Of a DNA stretch of 50,443 bases, positions 23,591-32,318 are shown piece by piece. The notes below the pieces were generated by a model. It was given only the letters and a program-made list of their open reading frames with translations, made no database searches and was not told where the DNA came from. Position 1 is the first letter of the stretch. Each line of letters begins with the position of its first letter. Source of the stretch: Actinomadura bangladeshensis (GTDB lineage Bacteria > Actinomycetota > Actinomycetes > Streptosporangiales > Streptosporangiaceae); the NCBI RefSeq assembly GCF_004348335.1, contig NZ_SMJW01000021.1, positions 1 to 50,443 on the forward strand, in the 5' to 3' direction. Made by a program: the position numbers and the translations under genes.

Positions 23591-26500
23591 CTAGGAAGGC
23601 TGTCTGCTTTCGGTGGTTTCGGTCCCTGCCCGGTACGAGGGCGCCGGCCTCGGGATGTCGATTATCAACGCCGTGACTTCGATATCGCCGGACTGCGAGG
23701 CGGCCTGCGCCGCACTCGTCAGGGATCGCATGGTCTGGTCCCGGTCACGAGCTGCCGCCGTCCTGCGCCGCGGGTCGGCTAGGTCGTTCCAGTGTTCGGT
23801 GGCGAACCACGCGCAAACGTAGATGCCGCGGGTCGCGCCCGTGGCGGGCAGGTAGTCACTGACGAGCTGTTCCTGCAGGTCGGTGAACAGATGAGTGTTC
23901 CAGCAGCCCTTCACTTCGATCGGGCAGCTGGGCAGTCGACGGCCGGCGGCGGCTTCGGTAGCGGTGGGCAGCACATCCACCGACAGGCCGTGGCCCTTGC
24001 TGGTGGTCTGTTTGACAAGCACCTCGCGGTTCACGACCAGGTGTTCGCCGAACTCCTGCGCGAGGTGGTCTCCCAATGCGGCGGACACGTCGGGTTCATA
24101 TTTGGGGTTCCACACTTTGGTGGCGTCTGCCGCGGTCGGCGGGGGGCGGGTCTCGTTCCAAAGTGTCTGTCCGATGTCGTGCATGCGCGTGGCGAATCGG
24201 TTGAGGGAGGTAAGCACGGCTCGGTACAGCGCATCGTCGTCGTTGACCAAGGTGCCTTGCGCATTGGCCAGCAGCGCAGTCAGTTCCGCAACGTTGACGC
24301 CGCGCCAGCTTTCCTCGTGGTCGCGTGCTTCGGCGTGCGCCAATGCCGCTTGGAGGCGGTAGTCGCCGGGGCGGCTGGCGACAAGCCCGGCCAACGCCGC
24401 TAGCGCATCGGGTGTGGCTCTTGTCTGCAACTCTGCAACTATGCCGTTGCGCCAGTCCCGGACGTGCTGATCGTCAGAGGCGAAGCCGCCGGTGAGAGTG
24501 TCGGTTTGGCTGCTCCAACGCGCGTCGACCCACCGCCACAGTTCGGTCAGTTGCAGGTCTGTCAGTTGCGGTAGGACGACCTCGTCGCCGCGCTGACGGG
24601 CGAGGGCGACAACGAGGGCAACTCCAAAGTCCTCGTCGCTCTGCATGCTGGCGATAGCGTCGTCCCAATCGAGCAGGCCTGTGGCGAGCAGTGCTTCAGT
24701 GGCCAGCACCCGCACCTCAATGGAGGTGGAGCCATCGGCCAAGTCACGCACCCACACCCGTGTCTGCTCGCGGCGCGGCAGGAGGAAGCGCGCGAGGTGG
24801 GCAGCGATGTCGCAGGCGGTGGACAGCCTGCTCCGCAGATCGTTCTCCGGCGGGCGCGGCTGGTGTGGGTCATGGACGAGGTCGGTGGGTCTGTTCAGAT
24901 CGGCGATGGTACGAGTCACGGTGTCGACAACGTTGTGCAGCAGCGTGTCGAGCCGGTCACCCATGGTGTCGTCGTAGCCAGGCGCGATGTCGTCCAGGGA
25001 GCCCAAAAGCCGCCCGGCCTGCGCCATCGCCTCAACGTAGCGCAGTGCATACTGTCGGTAGGCGACGGGTGCGTACTGCTGTGCTTTGCCTTTCAGGATG
25101 GCGTGAATCGTAGGGTCGCCGAAGCCGTCGAGCCACAGAATGGTCGGTGTCCATCGCTGCCACACCTGCTGCGGCAGTGCCTCCAAGCGGGCGTTGCCGT
25201 CTTCTCGACGGGCGAGGTAGGCCAGGGCAACGTATCCGACGAAGGCCCTGAACGGCAGGGTTTCGGGCTCGTCCAGCCAGGCATCGCCGACGGCGTCCTC
25301 GCTGTACAGGTATCGCTCGGCGGAGGCCAGCAGCACGGCTTCGTCGACGGGAATCAGCGGATAGCTGGGCCAGGAGAGCAGGTCGTCGTCGACGGTGAGG
25401 CCACCGGTTTTGGAATCGACTCGGAGCTGAGCGCAGAGCGTGAGGAATCCCTCGGGCTCGCCCTGCGCGCAGCCAGCCCAAGCCACATCAAGCGCCGACT
25501 TGTGCGCGGCTGCGCCCTTCCAGGTGCCGTCCCGTTGCAAAGACCACTCATGCTCCTGGCGCATCCTGTCGGCCGCTGGGCTGTCGATCTCAACCGCATC
25601 GAACCAGGGCCCGACGGAGTCGTCGAAGATCGACTTTCCTCGGTAAGCCCAGACGAGTTCCTGCTGAACAACGTCGGTGCGGTCGAAGACGAACTGGATA
25701 AGCCGCACTGCATGCATGGCCCACTCTGTGCCGCCGAGGGACAGTAGCCACACGAGGTCCACATCTGTCACCAGTCCACGCGTCCGGCTGCCGCGCAGTC
25801 CGATCACGACGAGTCCGGCCTGTTCCGGAGGGAGGTGCCGTAGCACCGCGAGTACCAGTGAACGCCGCAAGGAGTTCTCCACATCGGAAGCGTCCTCGAA
25901 GCGCTCGGGTGCGGCGACGTCCTGATGGTGCTGGATGGCGGTGGCGAGCAGCCATCCGACTTCGTTCACCATGATGTTCAACTGCGTGCTGTCGAGGGCG
26001 CGGGACAGCAGCGTGGTCATGACATGGGCGCCGCGTCGCGTTCCAGTGAACAGCGGGTCCAGTGCGGCTGGCGTTGCGCCGCTGGGCGGGTTCTCCTCGT
26101 CGACCCACTCGTCTGCCGGGCCGCTGCTGCAGGTGTCGACGGTCGGTGTGATCGCCCTGACGAGGTCGGTAAGGATCTGGCCGTCGACATCATCGAGAAA
26201 CCGGCTTAGAAAGAGCGCGTATGAACCGATGAAGTCATCCGTCTGCGGCTGGGTGAGGGCAGCGACGAGCTCGGCGGCGGTGAGATTAGCTGGCCAATTC
26301 GCCTCCAGCGCGAGGCCGCGCAACTGGTCCTGCGGGTCATGGTCGGGATACGCGGCGACCTCATCGAGGACCGCGCGTAGGGTCCTCGATGCCGTAGTGG
26401 CGTCCAGGTCGATAAGCGCGTGCGCCACCGACGATCGCAGGTAGGAGTTGGTGGTGTTGCTGAGCAGCAACTCGACCAGGTCGGGAACCGATCCGTGCCC

Positions 26501-27925
26501 ACCGGCTCGTCTGGCGATCTCCACGGCGACCCAGGCGCGCCGGGACACTGGATGACCCAGGTGCGGACCGGCGTCCTGGTCCAACGGCGCGCGGAGCGCC
26601 GGGCGCAGCTGTTCAGCCAGTCCAGGGTGTGCCAACCGCCAACGCCGTCGGTCGGTCCGCAGTTCCGGGTCGGGCGCGTCCAGCAGGTAGTCCACCAGAG
26701 CACGCCGGACGGCGGCGATGTTCACCAACCCGGCGTGCGTCACGATGGTGTGCGGGTCGACATCGACGAGCCAGCCGTTGCGGTCAGGAGCGAGCGCGAC
26801 CAACCAGGCGGCGGTCTCGCGCAGCCGGGATGGCACCCGTGTGCTGCCGAGGCTGTTGGTGCGGGTGAGCAGGGCGCGGAGCTGGTGTTCAGGAACGACA
26901 TGCGTCGTGAGGTACCGCGCGGTCAGGTAAGCCGCGATGCTGGCGTGCACGACCGCCAATCGGCCGGGCCCGCGGCTGGTAAACAGAGCGGTGGTGAGTG
27001 TGGCGTCGACGAGTTCGGGGGTGACCGTGAGTTCGCCCCCGCCGATGCGCTCGGTGCCGGCGGCGAGCTCGCCAGCCAACAGTTCGTCGGCGGCGATGGG
27101 CACCGTCCGTGCGATCGTGCTTCGGCCGCACAGCATCCCGTAAGCGGCGAGCCTCGCGGCGACCGCGAGCCGTTGCGGCCCGCTGCCCGCCGGCTTCTTG
27201 GTAGCTTCCCGGTCAGGGTCGGGGTCCTCGACGAGCCGCAACAGACCCTGCTCGTACAGCTCGACCGCGGAGTCAGGCAGGTGTCCAGCCTGCTGATAGG
27301 TGATCAGCAGCAGGTCCAGAGTTAGGGGGAGCACAGCCAGTGGTACCGCCCCGGAGTCCACCACCGCATCGAGGAAGGCGTCACCATCAACGCCGCGGGT
27401 GGCGGCCAGGGCCGCAACGTCGGTACGTCTAAGCGGGAGCAACTCGACGACTTCGAAACTGGGCAGCAACACCCGCAGCCGGGCGCCAAGGGTCTCCGGC
27501 CAATCTGCGGTCCGACACCCGAGCAAGACCCGCAGCGAGCGGTGACGCTGCAGCTCGGACTCCAGGTGGTGGATTAGGCTCTTGGTCGGGATCGGGCACT
27601 CGTCCATGCCGTCGAGGACGAGCGTGAGGCGATCCACAGTGCCGCCCTCGGCTACTGCGGAGAGCCGACACTGTAGATCCCGGACGTCAGCGACGGTATC
27701 CAGGCCAATGTGGATAACCTCGTCGTCGCCGACAGTCAGCTCCTGCAATGCCCGAGACTTGCCGATACCTGGCTCGCCGAGAACGGCCAACGAGCTGGTA
27801 GGAGCGATGGCGGCAAGCTCCTGCTGCCCCTCGGCAACAGCGTTGGACCGAAAGCCATCATCATCGATGCTGTATTCGCCGCCGAGCGGCACAACGTCGC
27901 GGCCTATCACGCTCGGGAACAGCAC
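23591..27925 (-). CDS. Giant STAND/NACHT-type NTPase with C-terminal PD-(D/E)XK nuclease domain
   Basis: A 1444-residue protein. Near the N-terminus is a P-loop NTPase: Walker A GEPGIGKS (residues 50-57) and Walker B LTLVLDGMDEC (Asp105, Asp108, Glu109), followed by a GCRTADWP sensor-like segment. This is the NACHT/STAND arrangement. Residues about 300-1270 have no recognised domain; they are helix-rich, with HEAT-like stretches such as PVSRRAWVAVEIARRAGG...LVELLLSNTTNSYLRSSVAHALIDLD. The C-terminus carries a restriction-nuclease-like core: SVDVLP (Asp1317), then PIEVKGCW (Glu1337, Lys1339), with LQEQLVSDYL and GIYVCAWF after it. GTG 27925 has AGGA seven bases upstream. I infer an anti-phage sensor in which ligand binding drives NTPase oligomerisation and activates the nuclease. 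It diverges from the second STAND gene. Confidence 0.82.
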   Translation of the reverse strand: MLFPSVIGRDVVPLGGEYSIDDDGFRSNAVAEGQQELAAIAPTSSLAVLGEPGIGKSRALQELTVGDDEVIHIGLDTVADVRDLQCRLSAVAEGGTVDRLTLVLDGMDECPIPTKSLIHHLESELQRHRSLRVLLGCRTADWPETLGARLRVLLPSFEVVELLPLRRTDVAALAATRGVDGDAFLDAVVDSGAVPLAVLPLTLDLLLITYQQAGHLPDSAVELYEQGLLRLVEDPDPDREATKKPAGSGPQRLAVAARLAAYGMLCGRSTIARTVPIAADELLAGELAAGTERIGGGELTVTPELVDATLTTALFTSRGPGRLAVVHASIAAYLTARYLTTHVVPEHQLRALLTRTNSLGSTRVPSRLRETAAWLVALAPDRNGWLVDVDPHTIVTHAGLVNIAAVRRALVDYLLDAPDPELRTDRRRWRLAHPGLAEQLRPALRAPLDQDAGPHLGHPVSRRAWVAVEIARRAGGHGSVPDLVELLLSNTTNSYLRSSVAHALIDLDATTASRTLRAVLDEVAAYPDHDPQDQLRGLALEANWPANLTAAELVAALTQPQTDDFIGSYALFLSRFLDDVDGQILTDLVRAITPTVDTCSSGPADEWVDEENPPSGATPAALDPLFTGTRRGAHVMTTLLSRALDSTQLNIMVNEVGWLLATAIQHHQDVAAPERFEDASDVENSLRRSLVLAVLRHLPPEQAGLVVIGLRGSRTRGLVTDVDLVWLLSLGGTEWAMHAVRLIQFVFDRTDVVQQELVWAYRGKSIFDDSVGPWFDAVEIDSPAADRMRQEHEWSLQRDGTWKGAAAHKSALDVAWAGCAQGEPEGFLTLCAQLRVDSKTGGLTVDDDLLSWPSYPLIPVDEAVLLASAERYLYSEDAVGDAWLDEPETLPFRAFVGYVALAYLARREDGNARLEALPQQVWQRWTPTILWLDGFGDPTIHAILKGKAQQYAPVAYRQYALRYVEAMAQAGRLLGSLDDIAPGYDDTMGDRLDTLLHNVVDTVTRTIADLNRPTDLVHDPHQPRPPENDLRSRLSTACDIAAHLARFLLPRREQTRVWVRDLADGSTSIEVRVLATEALLATGLLDWDDAIASMQSDEDFGVALVVALARQRGDEVVLPQLTDLQLTELWRWVDARWSSQTDTLTGGFASDDQHVRDWRNGIVAELQTRATPDALAALAGLVASRPGDYRLQAALAHAEARDHEESWRGVNVAELTALLANAQGTLVNDDDALYRAVLTSLNRFATRMHDIGQTLWNETRPPPTAADATKVWNPKYEPDVSAALGDHLAQEFGEHLVVNREVLVKQTTSKGHGLSVDVLPTATEAAAGRRLPSCPIEVKGCWNTHLFTDLQEQLVSDYLPATGATRGIYVCAWFATEHWNDLADPRRRTAAARDRDQTMRSLTSAAQAASQSGDIEVTALIIDIPRPAPSYRAGTETTESRQPS

Positions 27926-28002
27926 CGACGAGTCCTATCCCTTCTTGGTCGGGACGCCATAGCGGGCCGTGCGGGAGGAACTGCGTATCGGGCGTGGGCG
28001 AG

Positions 28003-28531
28003 CTATTCCCGAGTCTTGCGGAACCTGGGTGACGATCCGGAGCGAACACTACACGGAGGCTCCGACAGCTGAGTGGTGGCGACGGCGAGCTGGAAAGTTG
28101 GGTGGGCCAGCCGGCTACCTTGTCGAGCATGCGACTTGAGCCCGTCCGGATATGCTGGCGAGAGCTTGTAAGTGATCGCCAGAAGCCCAGCGATCGCCCC
28201 GGTATCCGCTGGCAGGCGCAACAAGTCCTCGACGATCAGGCCGAAGCCCTGGCCCGGGAGCCAGTGGAAGGTCTCCAGCATCGTCTCCGGAGACCGGTCT
28301 AGCCAGCATTCTTCCATGTCTATGGCCGTCAAACTGGCCAGATACGGAACGTTTCCGGCGTGCTGCGGTCGGCGTGGTCCGACATCCCCACGTGAGTCGA
28401 GTAGACATGCCAGCCGTCCCGGGCCGCGATGCACCGCCCGATCGTCGACTTCCTGTTCCTACAGACAGTGCCCCCAAGGGCGGCCCCCATGCGAACAGGA
28501 CGACACCCCCGCGATCTCCTGTGGCACGCAC
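28003..28531 (-). pseudogene. Frameshifted P-loop kinase-like gene
   Basis: Three reading frames on the minus strand join to one protein pattern. The first gives DRGGVVLFAWGPPLGA (start of a P-loop, 28531 side). The second gives RKSTIGRCIAARDGWHVYSTH and VGMSDHADRSTPE. The third gives PYLASLTAIDMEECWLDRS, PETMLETFHWLPGQGFGLIV and EDLLRLPADTGAIAG. Together they resemble small nucleoside/adenylate-kinase-like proteins of actinomycetes (G-x4-GKST-I-R). At least two frameshifts and a loss of the C-terminus make it a pseudogene. It sits between the two STAND genes. The 240 bases from 28532 to 28771 show no other gene and must hold the promoter of the rightward STAND gene. Confidence 0.65.
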
Positions 28532-28771
28532 CCTGGGCTCGGCCCCGCCGACCGGGACGGTCCTTTGAGCGACGGGGTGATTCTCGACAGAACCGGAGGG
28601 GAATACACGCAGTCTGCATCTCTCGCCCCCGTAAGCACTAGGACGACATCGAGATCATGATGCAAGCGAAGCAAGTGCGGGCCGGGCCAGCAGCGGAGGC
28701 ACAAATCGGTCACCGCTCTCGCTATTGATACACTCAGTTCATCTTGTGACGTCACGCTAACGAGGGATGCG

Positions 28772-31700
28772 GTGCCAGGCGGATCCGAGGCGGCAGCGGA
28801 ACGCTACCTACCAGTCGACCTCTCACGCCAAGATCCACCACTTTATCGCCCGGCAGTGACCGACCCTAAGATCTCACTCCTCCCGTTCAACCACCTACAT
28901 TGGGAGGATTTCGAGCGCCTACTGCTCGATATCGCGCAGGTCGTCGACGAGCTCGTCGAGGCGCGCAGGTATGGTATGCCCGGCCAAGAGCAGGCAGGCA
29001 TCGACGTCGTTGGCCGATCCCGCGACGGCGACTGGTATGCCTACCAGGCAAAGAAGGTCGCCCGGCTGGAGCGGGCGCAGGCACACAAAGCGCTCGACGC
29101 GTTCGCTAGGGGGCGCCAGCCGTTTGGTGCGCGCAGGCTAGTCATTGCCACCGCGTGTCAGGGCACCCGCGCAGAAGTCAGTGACCTTATTCATGAATAC
29201 CAGGCCAACCACCCGAACTTGAAGTTCGATCAGGTTTGGGATGCCGAGTATCTCAGCACCATCCTTCGAAGCCATCCATACATCGTCAGTCGATATTTTG
29301 GAGACGCTGTCGCCGGGCGCTTCTGCGACGCCGCGGCGCCGTCCAGAACAAAGCCTACGTCAGTGCTGACGCACGAGGAAATGCTCCGAGGGCTGCGCAG
29401 CAGACACACGTTTTTGCTGGGCAGCGAACTGCCTTTCGTCGGCCCAGGGTCGGATCACGAGGCCGACCCTGCTCGACTACTTTCCCGCCTTCCGGCATTG
29501 GATCCCCCAGGTGTACTCCTCGTCGGGCCCGCCGGGGCAGGAAAGACCCGTACCTGCTTTGAGGTGGCGGCACGAGCTCATGCTGCCGGGTGGCGGGTGT
29601 TGCACGTACCAGCGGGCTCCGAGGTGACCGTTGAGCAGCTCAGCGCGGACGTGCTTCGACCCGACCGTGGCCGCATCTTGCTGGTATTCGATCACATTGA
29701 TGGATGTTCGCAGCTTGATCTGCGAGCCATGGCGGACAGGTTCCTGGCGGACGCCAAGCGGTCGGGGATGGACGTAACATTTCTGGCCTCGACACGTCCC
29801 GGCTCAAGGGACGATCTCATGGAACAACGAGGAGCCGGGTTCCTTTTCAAATTGGTGCGTCTCCGCGATGATCGGACGTACCGCTCGCAGGTCGCTGGGC
29901 ACATCATTCATTCGGTCGCACCCGGCGCCGTTCGGGAACTGGGTGAGGCGGCGATGGCGAGGATATGCGGTCAGCGTCCAATCATCACGCTGCTCACCGC
30001 GCGGGCGATCGAGAGATACCTTGCGGACGGGCGTAGGGTGCCGGATGTTGTGAGTTCGCATGTTGGCCAACTGCGCCCGTGGCTACGGGATGCGCTCCGG
30101 CATGATCAGCTCACCCGTACCAACGCATCACGCCAGGGCCCTCTTGACGTGGCGGAGCCTTCCGCGCAGGAACTGGCATGCGTGGTGGCAGCGGCCGCCT
30201 GCCCCCAACCTCGTGTAGCCGTCGAAGCTGCTGTCAACGAATTGCCGGGGGCCGACTTCGGCGCATTGGCGGTTACACAACTACTGAGGCTGGGATGGCT
30301 GGAGGAGGCCAGCGGTCAACTCGTCACCGTTCACGACATCGTCACCGACGAACTCGTCGTGCAGTCGATGCTCCCACCGCCAAGCCACAGTATCCACGAA
30401 CCTTCAGCGACGGCGGTCTGTGCGGCCTTGAGCCGGAACGGACGATCGTTCGCACTGCTGGCCGAGCATCTTCGCAGAGTCATGGTGGATCTGTCAGCGC
30501 AGACAGAGCGCCACCAGGCTGCCGACCTGGAACACTTCTGTTGGCAGTGGCTCATACAGCATCGGGTGCGGCTGGGTGAACTACTGGCATGTGCGGGCGG
30601 GGACGGCGAGCATGCACTGTTGACCATGGTTCTCGAACGGCCCTGGTGCGGGGCCGGCGCCGAGCACTGGGAAGAACTCGTATCTCCGTGGCTGGCCAGG
30701 GCGGAGGCAAGGCACGAGGCCACCTCGTTCCTGGCCACCGTCCTTCGGTCCGAGAACGCCCCTGCTGCGGGAGTCACCGCAGCCCTGTCATGGTTGTCGC
30801 GGCACCGCACCCAGACCGATGCCGACCAAGTAATGCGAGCCCTTCTCGGACGAACCGATCTGACGCCTACGCAGCACCGGTTCGTCCTGGAACATGCGAT
30901 GGCCTGGGTCGAAGATCGACCTCGCTGGTCCGCCACACCCGAGGTCCTCTGCCGACTGCTGACCGGAGCGGTCACTCTCACCGAGCGGATAAAGGCAGCA
31001 CGCTGCGCGCTTGGGTGGCTTCGACGAGACCGGAACCCTCAGCCCCATACCTTCCGGGTGGTACGCCTTCTCCTGACACTAGAGGATCTGCCGACAGAGA
31101 TCCGTGACTCGACAGTGAGCACAGCGCTGGCCTGGGTTGAGGCTCACGACCAGGATGGCGCCCCCGTCCTTCGCACTTTGCTCCGGATCAAAACGCTTAC
31201 AGAACCACAACGGCATCAAGTCGGTGTAACTAGTCTGCGCTGGCTACAAGAGCATCCGGCCAGACCAAGCCGGCGCCCCCTCATACATGCGCTACTCGAC
31301 GGTGACCACGCCCGAGAATGCCTGGAGATTCTGTGGTCGCAGATACACGACAACGAGACCGATCCCATAGTAATCCACAGGATGCTCGAGGACGAGCGAA
31401 TCAGTACCGAGCAGGCCCGGTTCATCATAGGTCAGGCCTTCGGCTGGCTTCAAAGCACCGAACCAGCCGCCCATAGACGCCTTGTGCTCACCGCACTCAT
31501 GCACCGGCATGACCTTACCGCGGAGGAATCCGCATGTTTGACTGGTCACGCCATGGCCCTTGTCGACACAGATCCCGACCCCAAGTTCCTCACGGTTGTG
31601 CTGCACCGGGCCTCGTCTCTAAACGCTGAGCAAATCCGCCGCATTGTCGCCGTCACAGTCGAACAATACCGAGCACAGCGAAGCTTGAAGCTGAAACGGC

Positions 31701-32080
31701 CACTCGTCAACGCGCTGCTTCAGCGGTCCGACCTTGATTCCGATGAGGTGCGGATGGTCGTCGAATTGGCCCTGGGCCATCTGGATGCCGATGCATCCCT
31801 AAAGAGGGGGGACATTTTAATATCCCTTCTGGAACGCACTGACCTGCTCTCGAACGAACGCGAACGAGCATTTTCCCAAGCTCTTTTCTGGCTGGATGGA
31901 GGTAAAACTATATCGAATGTTCGTTACCCCTTCCTGTTGATTCGGCTTCTGAGACGTGCGGACCTACCGTCGCCGACGGCAGCGGCCTGCGAATACCATG
32001 CCCGGGAGTGGCTGGCCACGGCATCTTCTAACGACAAACGCGCTCAAGAGATAATCAATCACCTCCCCTACCGCAACTGA
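28772..32080 (+). CDS. Mrr-like nuclease-STAND NTPase with C-terminal repeats (Avs-like)
   Basis: A 1102-residue protein with three parts. Residues about 36-175 form a restriction-endonuclease-like domain: HWEDFERLLLDI (Glu45), QAGIDVVG (Asp78) and YQAKK (Gln92-x-Lys94), the Q-x-K variant seen in Mrr-type nucleases. Residues about 245-450 are a P-loop NTPase with Walker A GPAGAGKT (252-259), Walker B ILLVFDHID (Asp307, Asp310) and an ASTRPGSRDD sensor segment. From about 690 to the end run some ten degenerate repeats of 36-38 residues with the pattern LL-x-R-x-DLT...A-x-x-WL-x-x-H/P. This is the architecture of Avs-type defence proteins: nuclease, STAND, helical repeats. GTG 28772 has GAGGGA upstream. 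Codons are less GC-biased than in chromosomal genes. A hairpin ends the gene. Confidence 0.83.
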   Translation: MPGGSEAAAERYLPVDLSRQDPPLYRPAVTDPKISLLPFNHLHWEDFERLLLDIAQVVDELVEARRYGMPGQEQAGIDVVGRSRDGDWYAYQAKKVARLERAQAHKALDAFARGRQPFGARRLVIATACQGTRAEVSDLIHEYQANHPNLKFDQVWDAEYLSTILRSHPYIVSRYFGDAVAGRFCDAAAPSRTKPTSVLTHEEMLRGLRSRHTFLLGSELPFVGPGSDHEADPARLLSRLPALDPPGVLLVGPAGAGKTRTCFEVAARAHAAGWRVLHVPAGSEVTVEQLSADVLRPDRGRILLVFDHIDGCSQLDLRAMADRFLADAKRSGMDVTFLASTRPGSRDDLMEQRGAGFLFKLVRLRDDRTYRSQVAGHIIHSVAPGAVRELGEAAMARICGQRPIITLLTARAIERYLADGRRVPDVVSSHVGQLRPWLRDALRHDQLTRTNASRQGPLDVAEPSAQELACVVAAAACPQPRVAVEAAVNELPGADFGALAVTQLLRLGWLEEASGQLVTVHDIVTDELVVQSMLPPPSHSIHEPSATAVCAALSRNGRSFALLAEHLRRVMVDLSAQTERHQAADLEHFCWQWLIQHRVRLGELLACAGGDGEHALLTMVLERPWCGAGAEHWEELVSPWLARAEARHEATSFLATVLRSENAPAAGVTAALSWLSRHRTQTDADQVMRALLGRTDLTPTQHRFVLEHAMAWVEDRPRWSATPEVLCRLLTGAVTLTERIKAARCALGWLRRDRNPQPHTFRVVRLLLTLEDLPTEIRDSTVSTALAWVEAHDQDGAPVLRTLLRIKTLTEPQRHQVGVTSLRWLQEHPARPSRRPLIHALLDGDHARECLEILWSQIHDNETDPIVIHRMLEDERISTEQARFIIGQAFGWLQSTEPAAHRRLVLTALMHRHDLTAEESACLTGHAMALVDTDPDPKFLTVVLHRASSLNAEQIRRIVAVTVEQYRAQRSLKLKRPLVNALLQRSDLDSDEVRMVVELALGHLDADASLKRGDILISLLERTDLLSNERERAFSQALFWLDGGKTISNVRYPFLLIRLLRRADLPSPTAAACEYHAREWLATASSNDKRAQEIINHLPYRN

Positions 32081-32102
32081 AATTGATCGTCGCCATTTAC
32101 GG

Positions 32103-32131
32103 CCCTCTGATCGATAGGTCCCATCAGAGGG
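32103..32131 (+). terminator. Terminator of the Avs-like gene
   Basis: Stem ccctctgat/atcagaggg (32103-32111, 32123-32131), 23 bases after the stop. Confidence 0.7.
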
Positions 32132-32197
32132 GGAGCATGTAATCGCCGGTCCAGCCGTTAAGTTGACACACCCACTTGGGCGCCCGTCTAACGTTAG

Positions 32198-32230
32198 CGT
32201 GCAGTCGGCGAGTGAGACGCCGACTGCACG
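32198..32230 (-). terminator. Perfect 13-bp hairpin after the integrase gene
   Basis: cgtgcagtcggcg (32198-32210) is matched exactly at 32218-32230 around a 7-base loop. It lies 88 bases past the leftward integrase stop. The rest of 32132-32318 shows no gene. Confidence 0.6.
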
Positions 32231-32318
32231 ACAGACCGCAGCCAGAGCTGCGGGGGAGGCGCTGGTGCGCTTCGGGCAGGTGCCCTCGCGCCCTTCCGGT
32301 ACTCGTGTGTTGGAAGCG

